Source: Veillonella sp. R32
GTDB lineage: Bacteria; Bacillota; Negativicutes; Veillonellales; Veillonellaceae
Direction: 5' to 3'
NCBI RefSeq assembly: GCF_010093125.1
Contig: NZ_NMZQ01000025.1
Location: 16,015-80,014 of the forward strand
DNA length: 64,000 nucleotides
Each line of letters starts with the position of its first letter. Within the stretch, counting starts at the first letter, position 1. The notes under the pieces are model-generated. The model was not told the origin of the DNA. It searched no databases and worked only from the letters and a program-made list of their open reading frames with translations. The translations under genes and the position numbers were made by a program. Of this stretch, positions 37,834 to 47,762 are shown piece by piece.

Positions 37834-38769
37834 ATGGCAAAACGTGCAGTCATTGCCTTAGGTGGCAATGCGTTGGGCAATACCCTGCCGGAACAGATGA
37901 TAGCAGTAAAGGGCACGTCCAAGATTATAGTAGATTTAGTAGAGCTAGGCTATGAAGTGGTAGTTACCCATGGCAATGGTCCTCAAGTGGGGATGATTAA
38001 TAATGCTATGGCCGCTTTATCACGAGAGAATTCTAAACAGCCTAACACGCCTTTATCTGTGTGTGTGGCAATGAGCCAAGCTTATATAGGATATGACTTA
38101 CAAAATGCGTTGCGCGAAGAATTATTGAATCGTGGGATTACTAATTTAGCCGTATCTACCATGGTAACGCAGGTGCGGGTGGATGAAAATGATCCTGGTT
38201 TTAAGAATCCTACGAAGCCTATCGGTCATTTCATGAGCGAAGCGGAAGCGCGCTATGCAGAAGAACATTATGATTATAAATGTGTAGAAGATGCTGGTCG
38301 TGGCTGGCGCCGTGTAGTGGCGTCACCGGCGCCTGTAGAAATCGTTGAATTAGAAGCGATTAAACAGCTTGTAGGGAAGCAACTCGTCATTTGCTGTGGC
38401 GGCGGGGGAATTCCAGTGGTGAAAAAAGATAATCACCTTAGTGGTGCCTCAGCCGTAATTGATAAAGATTGGACTAGCAGTGTATTAGCGCAGGCCATTG
38501 AGGCCGATGTATTCATCATATTAACGGCAGTGGAAAAAGTAGCGATTCACTTTGGTAAACCAGAGGAGCAATGGCTAGATGAAATGACGGTGGCAGAAGC
38601 GAAAGCCTATGCGTTAGCAGGTGAATTTGCAGCTGGATCCATGCTACCTAAGGTGGAAGCAGCGATTGATTTTGCTGATAGTAAACCAGGTCGTGTGGCC
38701 ATTATTACCTTATTAGAAAAAGCTCGTGAAGGGATTGAAGGTAAAACGGGCACCCGTATTCATAAATAG
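37834..38769 (+). CDS. arcC: Carbamate kinase (ArcC/YqeA)
   Basis: Converts carbamoyl phosphate and ADP to ATP, CO2 and ammonia. 311 residues, full length. GGNALGN, VVTHGNGPQVGMI, the family segment CVEDAGRGWRRVVASP, CCGGGGIPV and the Lys-Asp of VIDKDWTSSVLA are all present. In this position it is the energy-conserving step of purine breakdown and corresponds to YqeA. 15 bases separate it from ssnA. Confidence 0.93.
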   Translation: MAKRAVIALGGNALGNTLPEQMIAVKGTSKIIVDLVELGYEVVVTHGNGPQVGMINNAMAALSRENSKQPNTPLSVCVAMSQAYIGYDLQNALREELLNRGITNLAVSTMVTQVRVDENDPGFKNPTKPIGHFMSEAEARYAEEHYDYKCVEDAGRGWRRVVASPAPVEIVELEAIKQLVGKQLVICCGGGGIPVVKKDNHLSGASAVIDKDWTSSVLAQAIEADVFIILTAVEKVAIHFGKPEEQWLDEMTVAEAKAYALAGEFAAGSMLPKVEAAIDFADSKPGRVAIITLLEKAREGIEGKTGTRIHK

Positions 38770-38784
38770 AAAGGAGGGCTCCTT

Positions 38785-40176
38785 ATGATTCTCCTCGGTG
38801 AAGGTACGGTTATTACACGCAATCCGGCGCAACCCTTTATAACACGAGGCGCCGTGGTGATGGAGGGCACTCAGATTGTAGCGGTGGGCGCGTATGATAC
38901 CTTGCGCCAACAGTATCCAACGGCGACGCAGATTAAGGCTCATGGCAAGCTGATTATGCCCGCTTTTATTAATGCTCATCATCATATTTATTCTGCCTTG
39001 GCTCGTGGTTTGAGTCTGCCTAATTACGATCCAAGCAATTTTAATGATATATTAGAAGGCTTATGGTTTTATTTAGATAGTCAATTAACCCGTGAATCCG
39101 TGTGGGCTAGTGCAGTAGCAACCTATATAGAATGCATTGAGAATGGCGTTACTTCTATTTTTGATCATCATGCAAGCTATGGTGAAACGGAAGGAAGCCT
39201 TAGCGTTATTGCTGATGTGGCTAAACAACTGGGTGTACGTTCTTGCCTATGTTATGAAGTGAGTGATCGCCATGGCCGTGAGGCTATGGAAGCAGCGGTG
39301 GCTGAAAATGTCCGCTTTGGTAAAGAAATAGGCGCATCATGTCGTAATGGAGCACTACAGACAGGAGCCAAAGTAGCACCTAGCCATACGGAATCGTCGG
39401 CCATAGAATTAGCCGCTATGTTTGGACTCCATGCATCGTTTACCTTAAGCCCTGCAACACTAGCTTATGTGCGTGAGCAAAATGTAGATAAGTTAGGCTA
39501 TCATATCCATATTGCAGAAGGCCTTAGCGATGAAACGGATAGTATTACTAAATATAAGAAGCGCACCGTAGAACGCTTATATGACGAAGGCATTTTAGGG
39601 CCTAATACCATAGCGGGTCACTGTATTCACATTGATGAAGCGGAGCTAGCACGGCTTCGTGAAACGGACACGTTGGTGGTTCATAATCCAGAAAGTAATA
39701 TGGGCAATGCCGTAGGGGCACCCGATATATTAGCTTTGTATCAAGCGGGTATCCGCCTTTGTTTAGGCACCGATGGTTATACCAGTGACATGTTGGAGTC
39801 CTATAAAGTAGCGAATTGTCTAGTAAAACATCGCAGTGGTTTGCCTAATCAAGGTTGGGTAGAAGTGCCTACCATGTTATTTGACAATAACCGTAAATTA
39901 GTGGAACAATTCTTTGGTATTTCCGTAGGACAATTGCGACCAGGAGCGGTAGCCGATGTTATCGTTATGGATTATGAACCAACGACGCCACTGACAGCGG
40001 CTAATACTAATGGTCATCTTCTCTTTGGTGCTAATGGTGGTCATGTTATTACCACTATCAGCAATGGGGTAGTTCGTTATCAGGATCGACAGTGGCAAGG
40101 CATTGATAAAGCTAAATTGTTAGCAGATGTTCGCGAAGTGGCTAGTCAATTATGGCAAAGGAGTGTGTCCTCATGA
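38785..40176 (+). CDS. ssnA: SsnA putative aminohydrolase
   Basis: Metal-dependent deaminase/amidohydrolase of the SsnA type, 463 residues. Metal residues: INAHHHIYSALARG, the HIHIAEGLSDE strand, GHCIHIDEAEL and CLGTDGYTSDM. SsnA is always linked with XdhD and YgfK in the anaerobic purine cluster and is expected to act on a purine-ring intermediate (a cyclohydrolase or deaminase step). AAAGGAGGGC precedes the ATG. Its stop overlaps the ygfK start (ATGA). No hyuA-type hydantoinase occurs in the window, so SsnA may be the only amidohydrolase of this kind here. Confidence 0.9.
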   Translation: MILLGEGTVITRNPAQPFITRGAVVMEGTQIVAVGAYDTLRQQYPTATQIKAHGKLIMPAFINAHHHIYSALARGLSLPNYDPSNFNDILEGLWFYLDSQLTRESVWASAVATYIECIENGVTSIFDHHASYGETEGSLSVIADVAKQLGVRSCLCYEVSDRHGREAMEAAVAENVRFGKEIGASCRNGALQTGAKVAPSHTESSAIELAAMFGLHASFTLSPATLAYVREQNVDKLGYHIHIAEGLSDETDSITKYKKRTVERLYDEGILGPNTIAGHCIHIDEAELARLRETDTLVVHNPESNMGNAVGAPDILALYQAGIRLCLGTDGYTSDMLESYKVANCLVKHRSGLPNQGWVEVPTMLFDNNRKLVEQFFGISVGQLRPGAVADVIVMDYEPTTPLTAANTNGHLLFGANGGHVITTISNGVVRYQDRQWQGIDKAKLLADVREVASQLWQRSVSS

Positions 40177-41861
40177 GCGATTGTATGTATCCCGTAAGTT
40201 TTGAAACGCTAATGGAACATATTTTGCGAGAATATGAGCAACATCAGCGCATTTATAATGTAACAAACGTTCATCAGTATACAGGTACTGACCGATTAAC
40301 TTTATTTGGTAAACAATTAGAGAACCCCTTAGGGCCAGCAGCAGGGCCACATACTCAATTGGCACAAAATATAGTAGCAGCCTATGTAGGGGGCGCTCGT
40401 TTCATAGAATTAAAGACTGTCCAAACGATGTATGGGGAAGATCTAGGTATCCCAAGACCTTGTATTTACTCCAATGATGAGTCATATAATGTGGAATGGT
40501 CTGCTGAGTTTCGGGCCGATGAGGCGATGGCTGAATATATTAAAGCGTGGGTGGCTATAAAATTACTTAGCAAGGAGCTGGGGCTTGGAGATCCTAATGG
40601 TTTTATTTTCAATATGAGCGTGGGCTATAACCTAGCAGGCATTCAAGATCCTTTGATTGATTCATTTATTGAAAACTTAAAAGATGCTAGCCAGACTAGC
40701 ACGTGGCAAGTATGTAAGCAATGGGCTCTCGATAATTTAGCTCGTTTTAAACACATCGATGAAGCCTATGTAACGCAGTTAGATGCCCATATTTGTCAGT
40801 CTATTACCTTATCGACGATGCACGGCTGTCCGGCCAATGAAATTGAAGCAATTTGTTCTTATTTATTGAAAGAAAAGGGCTTAAATCTATATCTCAAGTG
40901 TAATCCTACTTTGTTAGGCTATGACCGAGTTCGTCGATTGTTGGATGACACTGGTTTTGACTATGTTGTATTTGATAAACATCAGTTTGAAGTAGACCCG
41001 ACGATGGCTACGGCTGTTCCGATGATTCAACGGTTACAGGCCTTAGGCGAAGCGTGTGGTAAACAATTTGGGGTAAAATTAACGAATACTTTCCCCGTTC
41101 AAATACAATCAGCGGAATTGCCTGGTGAGCAAATGTATATGGCGGGCAAGGCTTTATTGCCACTGACTATTACCTTAGCGGCGGAATTAAGTGAGGCCTT
41201 AGCTGGTAAATTAGCCATTTCCTATAGTGGTGGTGCCGATATGAAGACCATTAAGGAGATTTTCAGTGCCGGCATTTGGCCAGTTACAGTCTGTACGACC
41301 TTGTTACAAGGGGCGGGCTATGATCAGTTAGGGGGCTTAGCAAAACAAGTAGAGGCCGTGCCGTATGAGGCAGTTCAAGAATTACAAGTGGCGCAGATTA
41401 AAGCCTTAGCCGCGAAAGTAGCGACTTCGGAAAGTTTACATAAAACGGCGGCTATGCGTCTAAAACGGGAAAAACAACCGGGGTTTCAAGGGGCACGCAG
41501 TGAAGACTATCATTGTCGCGTAACGTGTGGCAATTGTGTGCGAGTTTGCCCAAATCGAACGAATGAAATGTTAGAAGTAAATGGTGAAAAGTTGATTATT
41601 CATATAGATGAGTCTTGTAATGAATGTGGTAACTGTGCCTGCAATTGTATTGAACCGTGCCAGCCTTATAAAGATCGCCTTACCTATTTCTTAGATGCAG
41701 AGCGTTTAGGCGCTAGTACCAATGATGGCTTTTATAAAGTAGGTAATCAGTGGGGTTATCGGTTCCAAGGTGCGGAAGCTGTTAGTGAATTAGCCGATTT
41801 GCCAGCACCATTACAAACTATCGTAAGTACGTTTATTAAAGAATTGCCGTATTATATATAG
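40173..41861 (+). CDS. ygfK: Short YgfK-like protein lacking the central flavoprotein domain
   Basis: N-terminal part matches YgfK (putative selenate reductase subunit): MYPVSFETLMEHILREYEQ, NPLGPAAGPHTQLAQNIVA and GARFIELKTVQ, a dihydroorotate-dehydrogenase-like FMN barrel. Near residue 445, where E. coli YgfK (about 1,030 residues) continues with a GltD-like FAD/NAD(P) domain, this one goes directly to the C-terminal iron-sulfur part (VTCGNCVRVCPNRTN, CNECGNCACNCIEPC). It is 562 residues, about 450 short. The reading frame is clean, so it is a domain loss and not a frameshift. The start overlaps ssnA. Electrons must then come from another protein. Confidence 0.85.
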   Translation: MSDCMYPVSFETLMEHILREYEQHQRIYNVTNVHQYTGTDRLTLFGKQLENPLGPAAGPHTQLAQNIVAAYVGGARFIELKTVQTMYGEDLGIPRPCIYSNDESYNVEWSAEFRADEAMAEYIKAWVAIKLLSKELGLGDPNGFIFNMSVGYNLAGIQDPLIDSFIENLKDASQTSTWQVCKQWALDNLARFKHIDEAYVTQLDAHICQSITLSTMHGCPANEIEAICSYLLKEKGLNLYLKCNPTLLGYDRVRRLLDDTGFDYVVFDKHQFEVDPTMATAVPMIQRLQALGEACGKQFGVKLTNTFPVQIQSAELPGEQMYMAGKALLPLTITLAAELSEALAGKLAISYSGGADMKTIKEIFSAGIWPVTVCTTLLQGAGYDQLGGLAKQVEAVPYEAVQELQVAQIKALAAKVATSESLHKTAAMRLKREKQPGFQGARSEDYHCRVTCGNCVRVCPNRTNEMLEVNGEKLIIHIDESCNECGNCACNCIEPCQPYKDRLTYFLDAERLGASTNDGFYKVGNQWGYRFQGAEAVSELADLPAPLQTIVSTFIKELPYYI

Positions 41862-41894
41862 TCCCTCAGGTGATTGAGAAGGGAGGGCTGGCCT

Positions 41895-44450
41895 GTGTTT
41901 CGATTTCAAATCAACGGGCAGTGGCACGAAGCAGCGACAGATAAGACCTTGTTGCAATATCTGCGTGATGACCTTCGTTTAACAGGAACTAAAGATGGCT
42001 GTGCCGCTGGAGCTTGTGGCGCGTGTACAGTCATTGTGGCAGGGAAAAAAGTAAAAGCCTGTGTATTTCGTCTATCCCAGTTAGTGGATAAGCCGGTGAT
42101 TACTATTGAAGGCTTAACGGAGCGAGAAAAAGAAGTCTATGTATATGCTTTTGGTGAATGTGGGGCCGTGCAATGTGGGTTCTGCATTCCCGGTATGATT
42201 ATGAGTGCGAAAGCACTATTGGATGAAAATTTAAAACCTACCAGGGACGATGTGAAATTAGCCATTAATGGTAATATCTGTCGTTGTACTGGGTATGTGA
42301 AAATCGAAGATGCTATATTATTAGCCGCTAAATTATTTCGTGAGAATAGCCCGGTGCCAAAGAGTGATCGGTCTGGTAAAATCGGCTCCTTATTGCATCG
42401 AGTAGATGCTGCTGAAAAGACCTTGGGCACTGGTTTATATACGGATGATATGACTTTGCCGGGTATGATTTATGCCAAAGCAGTGCGGTCTAGCTATCCG
42501 CGGGCTATCGTGGAGCATATTGATATTTCCAAAGCCTTAGCTCATCCAGATTGTGTGACCGTGTTATTGGCGAAGGATGTGCCCTTTAATAAAACAGGGC
42601 ATATCATTCAAGATTGGGATGTGCTCATCGCTGAAGGCGATACTACGCGCTATATGGGTGATGCTATTGCTTTAGTAGCTACCGAGCATAAAGATACGCT
42701 TGATGAAGTTTGTAAATTAGTGGAGGTAAGGTATACCGAGTTAACGCCTATTACCTCGCCAGAACAAGCGCTAGCACCGGATGCGCCGAAGCTCCATGAA
42801 AATGGCAATATTTTATCACATCAATTATTTCAGCGTGGTAATGCGGAGGAAGCTATTAAAAAGGCTAAATATGTAGTGACTCGTCATTATTCCACACCAC
42901 AGACGGACCATGCGTTTATGGAGCCAGAATGTGCTATTGCCGAACCCCGGCCTGATGGGGGACTCAATATGTACACTGGGGGTCAAAGTGTGTATGATGA
43001 ACAGCATGAAATCAGCCGTATGTTACAAATTGAAGCGGACCAAGTGCATGTACATAGCATGCTCGTAGGTGGTGGCTTTGGCGGTAAAGAAGATATGAGT
43101 GTGCAACACCATGCGGCGCTCATGGCTTGGCATACGAAGCGACCAGTAAAAGTAAAATTTTCACGGCAAGAAAGTTTAGATATTCATGTGAAACGCCATG
43201 CTATGGAAATGGATATTACGACTGCTTGTGATGAACAGGGCAAACTTGTAGCTAGTAAAGTCATCATCGTATCAGATTGTGGCGCTTATGCATCCTTAGG
43301 CGGTCCTGTCTTGCAACGGGCCTGCACTCATTCAGGGGGACCGTATCAATATGATAACTTCTATGTAGAAGGAACCTGTGTATATACGAATAATGTACCT
43401 GGTGGTGCATTCCGTGGCTTTGGAGTAACACAAAGTGTATTCGGTCAAGAAGTGAATATGGATATATTGGCTCAAATGGCGGGGCTGGATCCTTGGGAAT
43501 TCCGCTATAAAAACGCTATTCGACCAGGTCAAGCGCTCCCTAATGGTCAATTAGCTGGTCCTGAAACAGGTCTCGTGGAATGTTTAGAGCAGGTGAAAGA
43601 AGCGTTTTATGCGTCTCCGCGTACAGGTCTAGCTGTATGTATGAAAAATAGTGGTATTGGCGTAGGTTTACCTGATGTGGGTCGGGCTTGCTTAGAAGTA
43701 AAAGCGGGGAAGGTTCATATCCGTACGTCTGCTGCTTGCATTGGCCAAGGCTTAGGCACGGTGGCCACGCACATTCTTTGTGAAACGGCAGGTGTTTCCC
43801 CAGACGATGTTATCGTAGAAGCACCAGACACGGATCGCACGCCTGATTCAGGAACTACTACAGCTTCGCGTCAGACCGTCTTTACTGGCGAAGCGGTGCG
43901 CGTAGCCGCTAATGAATTACAGCAAATCTTAGCCAGTGGTAAAACCTTAGCCGATTTAGAAGGCTGTGAATACTATGGTGAATACCACGGGATAACCGAT
44001 AAAATGGGGTCGGCTAAACCCAATCCAGTGAGTCATGTAGCCTATGGCTATGGTGCGTGTGTGGCTACCATTGATGATAAAAATTTTGTCAGCCATATGG
44101 ACGTAGCATTTGATGTGGGGCGTGTAATTAATCCTAAAGCCTGTGAAGGTCAAGTTGAAGGGGGCACTCTCATGGGCATGGGGTATGGAGTGACGGAAGA
44201 TTTTGTAATGAATAATGGTCGTGTCATGAGTAAATACGGCACCTTAGGTTTATTACGTGCCAAGCAACGGCCAGAGATTACGGTACATTTTGTTGAAAAG
44301 GGCACGCCTGATCAAATGGCTTATGGGGCGAAAGGGATTGGCGAAATCAGTAGCATTCCTATGGCGCCAGCAATTTCCAATGCATTCCGGCGCATTGATG
44401 GTGAAGAACGTCGGCGACTTCCTTTGCAACATACAGGATATAAGCGATGA
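41895..44450 (+). CDS. xdhD: XdhD-type molybdenum hydroxylase (xanthine dehydrogenase)
   Basis: Fused [2Fe-2S] plus molybdenum-binding subunit, 851 residues. Residues 36, 41, 44 and 56 are the first cluster's Cys; CGAVQCGFC and NICRCTGY hold the second. The Mo domain shows GGGFGGKEDMSV, GAFRGFG and, at the end, YGAKGIGEISSIP with the catalytic Glu. I chose the GTG at 41895, 7 bases after GGGAGGG; the upstream TTG at 41874 overlaps that site. There is no FAD subunit (YgfM) in the island, so its electron acceptor is unclear; the short YgfK is a candidate. It is likely to hydroxylate hypoxanthine or xanthine, or run in reverse on urate. Confidence 0.9.
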   Translation: MFRFQINGQWHEAATDKTLLQYLRDDLRLTGTKDGCAAGACGACTVIVAGKKVKACVFRLSQLVDKPVITIEGLTEREKEVYVYAFGECGAVQCGFCIPGMIMSAKALLDENLKPTRDDVKLAINGNICRCTGYVKIEDAILLAAKLFRENSPVPKSDRSGKIGSLLHRVDAAEKTLGTGLYTDDMTLPGMIYAKAVRSSYPRAIVEHIDISKALAHPDCVTVLLAKDVPFNKTGHIIQDWDVLIAEGDTTRYMGDAIALVATEHKDTLDEVCKLVEVRYTELTPITSPEQALAPDAPKLHENGNILSHQLFQRGNAEEAIKKAKYVVTRHYSTPQTDHAFMEPECAIAEPRPDGGLNMYTGGQSVYDEQHEISRMLQIEADQVHVHSMLVGGGFGGKEDMSVQHHAALMAWHTKRPVKVKFSRQESLDIHVKRHAMEMDITTACDEQGKLVASKVIIVSDCGAYASLGGPVLQRACTHSGGPYQYDNFYVEGTCVYTNNVPGGAFRGFGVTQSVFGQEVNMDILAQMAGLDPWEFRYKNAIRPGQALPNGQLAGPETGLVECLEQVKEAFYASPRTGLAVCMKNSGIGVGLPDVGRACLEVKAGKVHIRTSAACIGQGLGTVATHILCETAGVSPDDVIVEAPDTDRTPDSGTTTASRQTVFTGEAVRVAANELQQILASGKTLADLEGCEYYGEYHGITDKMGSAKPNPVSHVAYGYGACVATIDDKNFVSHMDVAFDVGRVINPKACEGQVEGGTLMGMGYGVTEDFVMNNGRVMSKYGTLGLLRAKQRPEITVHFVEKGTPDQMAYGAKGIGEISSIPMAPAISNAFRRIDGEERRRLPLQHTGYKR

Positions 44451-44468
44451 GCAAGGAGTTGAAGGACT

Positions 44469-45842
44469 ATGAAAAACGAGGAACAAACTGTCCTGATGGC
44501 AAACACTATGACCGAAGTACCAACAGAAGTAAGTCCAGTGGATGAAATTATGCCATTGACCCCCATGTTTGCGTATGGATTGCAGCATGTGTTAGCCATG
44601 TATGCGGGGGCTGTAGCAGTACCCATTATTATTGCCCAAGGCCTAGGGTTATCTACAGAACAACTGACCTGCTTGATTAATGCGGACTTAATGGCAGCGG
44701 GCATTGCTACATTGATTCAAACTATTGGGTTTTGGCATATTGGGGCTAAAATCCCTATGATTCAAGGTGTTAGCTTTGCTTCCGTAGCCCCCATGTTAAT
44801 CATTGGCAAAGATTTTGGTTTGCCTGGTATCTTTGGGGCTGTTTTAGTGGCTGGTTTATTTGGCTTTATAATTTCTCCCTATTTTAGTAAATTAATTCGA
44901 TTTTTTCCTCCGGTAGTCACAGGGACTATCATTACCTTGATTGGTATTTCTTTATTGCCTGTAGCCGTGCGTTGGGCTGGTGGAGGTAATCCGAATTCGC
45001 CCGATTTTGCCAGTTTACACAATTTAGGCTTAGCTATTATAACGCTGGCCATTGTGGTATTGGTATATCGTGTATTTAAAGGGTTTATTAGCAATTTATC
45101 TATATTGATTGGCCTAGTTGGTGGCACGGCGGTGGCGTATTTTATGGGCTACACCAATTTTAGCGCTGTTAGCACTGCTAGTTGGGTGGGCATTGTACCT
45201 CCTTTATACTTTGGTTGGCCTATTTTTGACCTTGCCGCGATTGCTTCTATGATTATAGTTATGCTTGTTATCATGGTGGAAACGACTGGTGATTGTATTG
45301 CCATTGGTGAAATCGTAGGGCGTCATGTGGATAAACCAAGATTGGCTGCTTGTTTACGGGCGGATGGTCTATCAACGGCGATTGCAGCGATTCTTAATAC
45401 GTTCCCTCATTCTGCGTTTGCACAAAATGTAGGGCTCGTGGCGGTAACTGGTATTAAGAGTCGGTATGTAGTGGCTTGTTCAGGCATTATACTTCTCGTA
45501 TTAGGTTTATTTCCTAAAATGGGGGCGCTCATTGCGTCTATCCCTAGTGCTGTGCTTGGCGGGGCAGGATTGGCCATGTTTGGCATGATCATTGCTAGTG
45601 GTATCCGTGCTTTAGGGAAAGTATCCTTTGATGGCAATTATAATTTAATGATTGTAGCAGTTAGCATTAGTGTGGGCATGATTACTTTAGTATATCCAAG
45701 CTTTTTTGCTCGTTTTCCACAATGGGCGCAAACAGTAATGCACAGTGGTATTACCTTAGGCAGTTTGGTAGCCGTTATTATGAATATTTTATTGAATGGT
45801 AGTGAAGGGCATCCGTCCGATCGACCTGATAAAATTAAATAA
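44469..45842 (+). CDS. NCS2 xanthine/urate permease, first copy
   Basis: Nucleobase:cation symporter-2 of the xanthine/uric acid branch, 457 residues, about 14 helices. FAYGLQHVLAMYAGAVAVPII opens the transporter; VETTGDCIAIGEIVG and HSAFAQNVGLVAVTGIKSRY are the substrate-site motifs (QNVGL in place of the uracil-type motif). AAGGAG lies 10 bases before the ATG, 18 bases after xdhD, so it is the last gene of the island operon. It supplies purine substrate. Which purine it takes is not predictable by eye. Confidence 0.9.
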   Translation: MKNEEQTVLMANTMTEVPTEVSPVDEIMPLTPMFAYGLQHVLAMYAGAVAVPIIIAQGLGLSTEQLTCLINADLMAAGIATLIQTIGFWHIGAKIPMIQGVSFASVAPMLIIGKDFGLPGIFGAVLVAGLFGFIISPYFSKLIRFFPPVVTGTIITLIGISLLPVAVRWAGGGNPNSPDFASLHNLGLAIITLAIVVLVYRVFKGFISNLSILIGLVGGTAVAYFMGYTNFSAVSTASWVGIVPPLYFGWPIFDLAAIASMIIVMLVIMVETTGDCIAIGEIVGRHVDKPRLAACLRADGLSTAIAAILNTFPHSAFAQNVGLVAVTGIKSRYVVACSGIILLVLGLFPKMGALIASIPSAVLGGAGLAMFGMIIASGIRALGKVSFDGNYNLMIVAVSISVGMITLVYPSFFARFPQWAQTVMHSGITLGSLVAVIMNILLNGSEGHPSDRPDKIK

Positions 45843-45871
45843 GATATTATTTTTATTACACCTCCCTTGGG

Positions 45872-45910
45872 GCCTTTATGAAATGTAGGCAGTTTCATAA
45901 AGGCTCTTTT
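45872..45910 (+). terminator. Terminator of the purine operon
   Basis: A 12-bp perfect stem GCCTTTATGAAA with TTTCATAAAGGC, 9-base loop, then TCTTTTTT. Confidence 0.88.
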
Positions 45911-46258
45911 TTAGTATGTTCTTGTGAATACTTTTTTTAGTATGGTTTTAGGAATCCTCGTTTCAAAAGAGTCCTTAGTTGTAAGCGGTAGCGGCGTTAT
46001 TCTTAAAATTTAGTCTTATTATGAGAAAATAGCTTTTGACAAATAGGGAACAATCGTTGTTTAATAAATATAAGAAATATATAGTTGACATTAAATTAGA
46101 AATATTTATTAAAATGCAAGTGAAATTTATAAATTCTAAAGTAGTTGAGGGACTTGGCAAAGGTGGCCTACGGTGCTGCTAATTTATAGATTTTAGATAA
46201 CTATTTCTAAAGCTAACTATATGTTAGGTATAATGGTATTTTGTATGAGGGGGTTCTC
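45911..46258. other. Intergenic region between the two NCS2 permeases
   Basis: No gene seen. Promoter candidates are TTGACA (46085-46090) with TATTAA (46107-46112) and a TATAAT at 46229-46234. No purine-riboswitch core is visible. Confidence 0.4.
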
Positions 46259-47593
46259 ATGAGCGAAGACATTAAAAAGGCGGTTCATCCTGTAGATGAA
46301 ATGTTGCCAACCTCGCAATTATTTGCCTATGGTTTGCAACACGTATTGGCTATGTATGCAGGGGCTGTAGCAGTACCAATTATTGTGGCCCAAGCCATGC
46401 ATTTATCAGCGGAACAATTAATTCATCTAATTAACGCTGACTTATTTACCTGTGGTATTGCCACATTGATTCAGACCTTAGGCTTCTGGAAAGTAGGGGC
46501 TCGTATTCCAATGATTCAAGGGGTAACCTTTGCTTCCGTAACGCCGATGATTGTTATTGGCTCGCAAGGCGGAATGACTGCCATCTGTGGGGCCATCATT
46601 GTGGCCGGTCTATTTACCTTTTTAATAGCGCCGTATTTTAGTCGTTTGATTCGTTTGTTCCCGCCAGTGGTAACAGGCACGATTATTACCATTATAGGGA
46701 TAACCTTATTACCAGTATCCGTACGTTGGATTACGGGCTATGCAAAGCCTACGTCACCAGAATTTGCCAGTCCTATGAGTTTGTTCTTGGCCTTTTTAAC
46801 CTTAGCTATCGTTATCATTGTATATCGGTTCTGTAAAGGCTTCCTAAGCAATATTTCCGTATTAATTGGCTTAATTGGGGGCACTATTATTGCCACTATT
46901 TTGGGTGTTGCTGATTTTAGCGAAGTAGCCACTGCCGATTGGGTAGGCTTCATTACGCCTTTCTCCTTTGGGTATCCTACTTTCGATGTAGGTGCTATCC
47001 TTTCGATGATTATTGTTATGATTGTTGTTATGGTTGAAACGACAGGTGACTGCGTAGCAATCGGTGAAATCGTAGGTAAGCCAATGGGCCGTAAGGGCCT
47101 TGCTAAATGCTTGCGGGCTGACGGACTATCCACCATGCTCGGCGGTATTTTCAATAGCTTCCCATACACTGCATTTGCTCAAAATGTAGGCCTTTTGGCG
47201 GTAACTCGTGTAAAAAGCCGCTTTGTAGTTGCTATGTCTGGTTTAATTCTCGTAGTCTTAGGTTTGGTACCTAAAATGGCGGCTGTAGTGGCATGCATTC
47301 CTAACTCTGTATTAGGTGGTGCCGGTATTGCCATGTTCGGTATGATCATTGCCAGTGGTATTCGCGCTTTATCTAAAGTTAACTTTGAAGGCAATTACAA
47401 CTTAATGTTGGTAGCTGTAAGTATTGGTATGAGCATGGTTACGTTAACGGAGCCTAATTTCTACCATAACTTCCCCAGCTGGACGGCTGTTATTTTACAT
47501 AGTGGCATTACCCTTGGTAGTTTGACTGCAGTTATTTTAAACCTAATCTTCAATGGTTTTGGCAAAGAAGAACCGGTTGAAGAAGAGGATTAA
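46259..47593 (+). CDS. NCS2 xanthine/urate permease, second copy
   Basis: Paralogue of the preceding permease, 444 residues from the ATG at 46259 behind GAGGGGG (the frame opens at 46241 with TTG). The same FAYGLQHVLAMYAGAVAVPI, VETTGDCVAIGEIVG and FAQNVGLLAVTRVKSRF motifs are present. It is separated by a terminator and has its own leader, so it is independently expressed. The GC-richer third codon positions and smooth codon use suggest a highly expressed gene. The pair may divide xanthine and urate or guanine between them. Confidence 0.9.
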   Translation: MSEDIKKAVHPVDEMLPTSQLFAYGLQHVLAMYAGAVAVPIIVAQAMHLSAEQLIHLINADLFTCGIATLIQTLGFWKVGARIPMIQGVTFASVTPMIVIGSQGGMTAICGAIIVAGLFTFLIAPYFSRLIRLFPPVVTGTIITIIGITLLPVSVRWITGYAKPTSPEFASPMSLFLAFLTLAIVIIVYRFCKGFLSNISVLIGLIGGTIIATILGVADFSEVATADWVGFITPFSFGYPTFDVGAILSMIIVMIVVMVETTGDCVAIGEIVGKPMGRKGLAKCLRADGLSTMLGGIFNSFPYTAFAQNVGLLAVTRVKSRFVVAMSGLILVVLGLVPKMAAVVACIPNSVLGGAGIAMFGMIIASGIRALSKVNFEGNYNLMLVAVSIGMSMVTLTEPNFYHNFPSWTAVILHSGITLGSLTAVILNLIFNGFGKEEPVEEED

Positions 47594-47730
47594 TTAATGT
47601 AGGGTGTAATTATATTGTAAAAAGATATAATTATATGGGCAAACGCTTTGAAAGAGTATTAGGATTGTGAGTAGCCATGATTTTCTTGAAATCGGCGGCT
47701 ATGTGATGATACAATAAAATAGAAGAAAAT

Positions 47731-47762
47731 AGTCAGGAAGCTAAGTCTTCCTGACTTTTTTT
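47731..47762 (+). terminator. Terminator after the second permease
   Basis: A 10-bp perfect stem AGTCAGGAAG with CTTCCTGACT, 6-base loop and T7. Confidence 0.92.

Noticed and set aside
45911..46258. Possible purine riboswitch before the second purine permease
   Set aside because: The conserved loop-loop and junction bases of the purine aptamer are not present.
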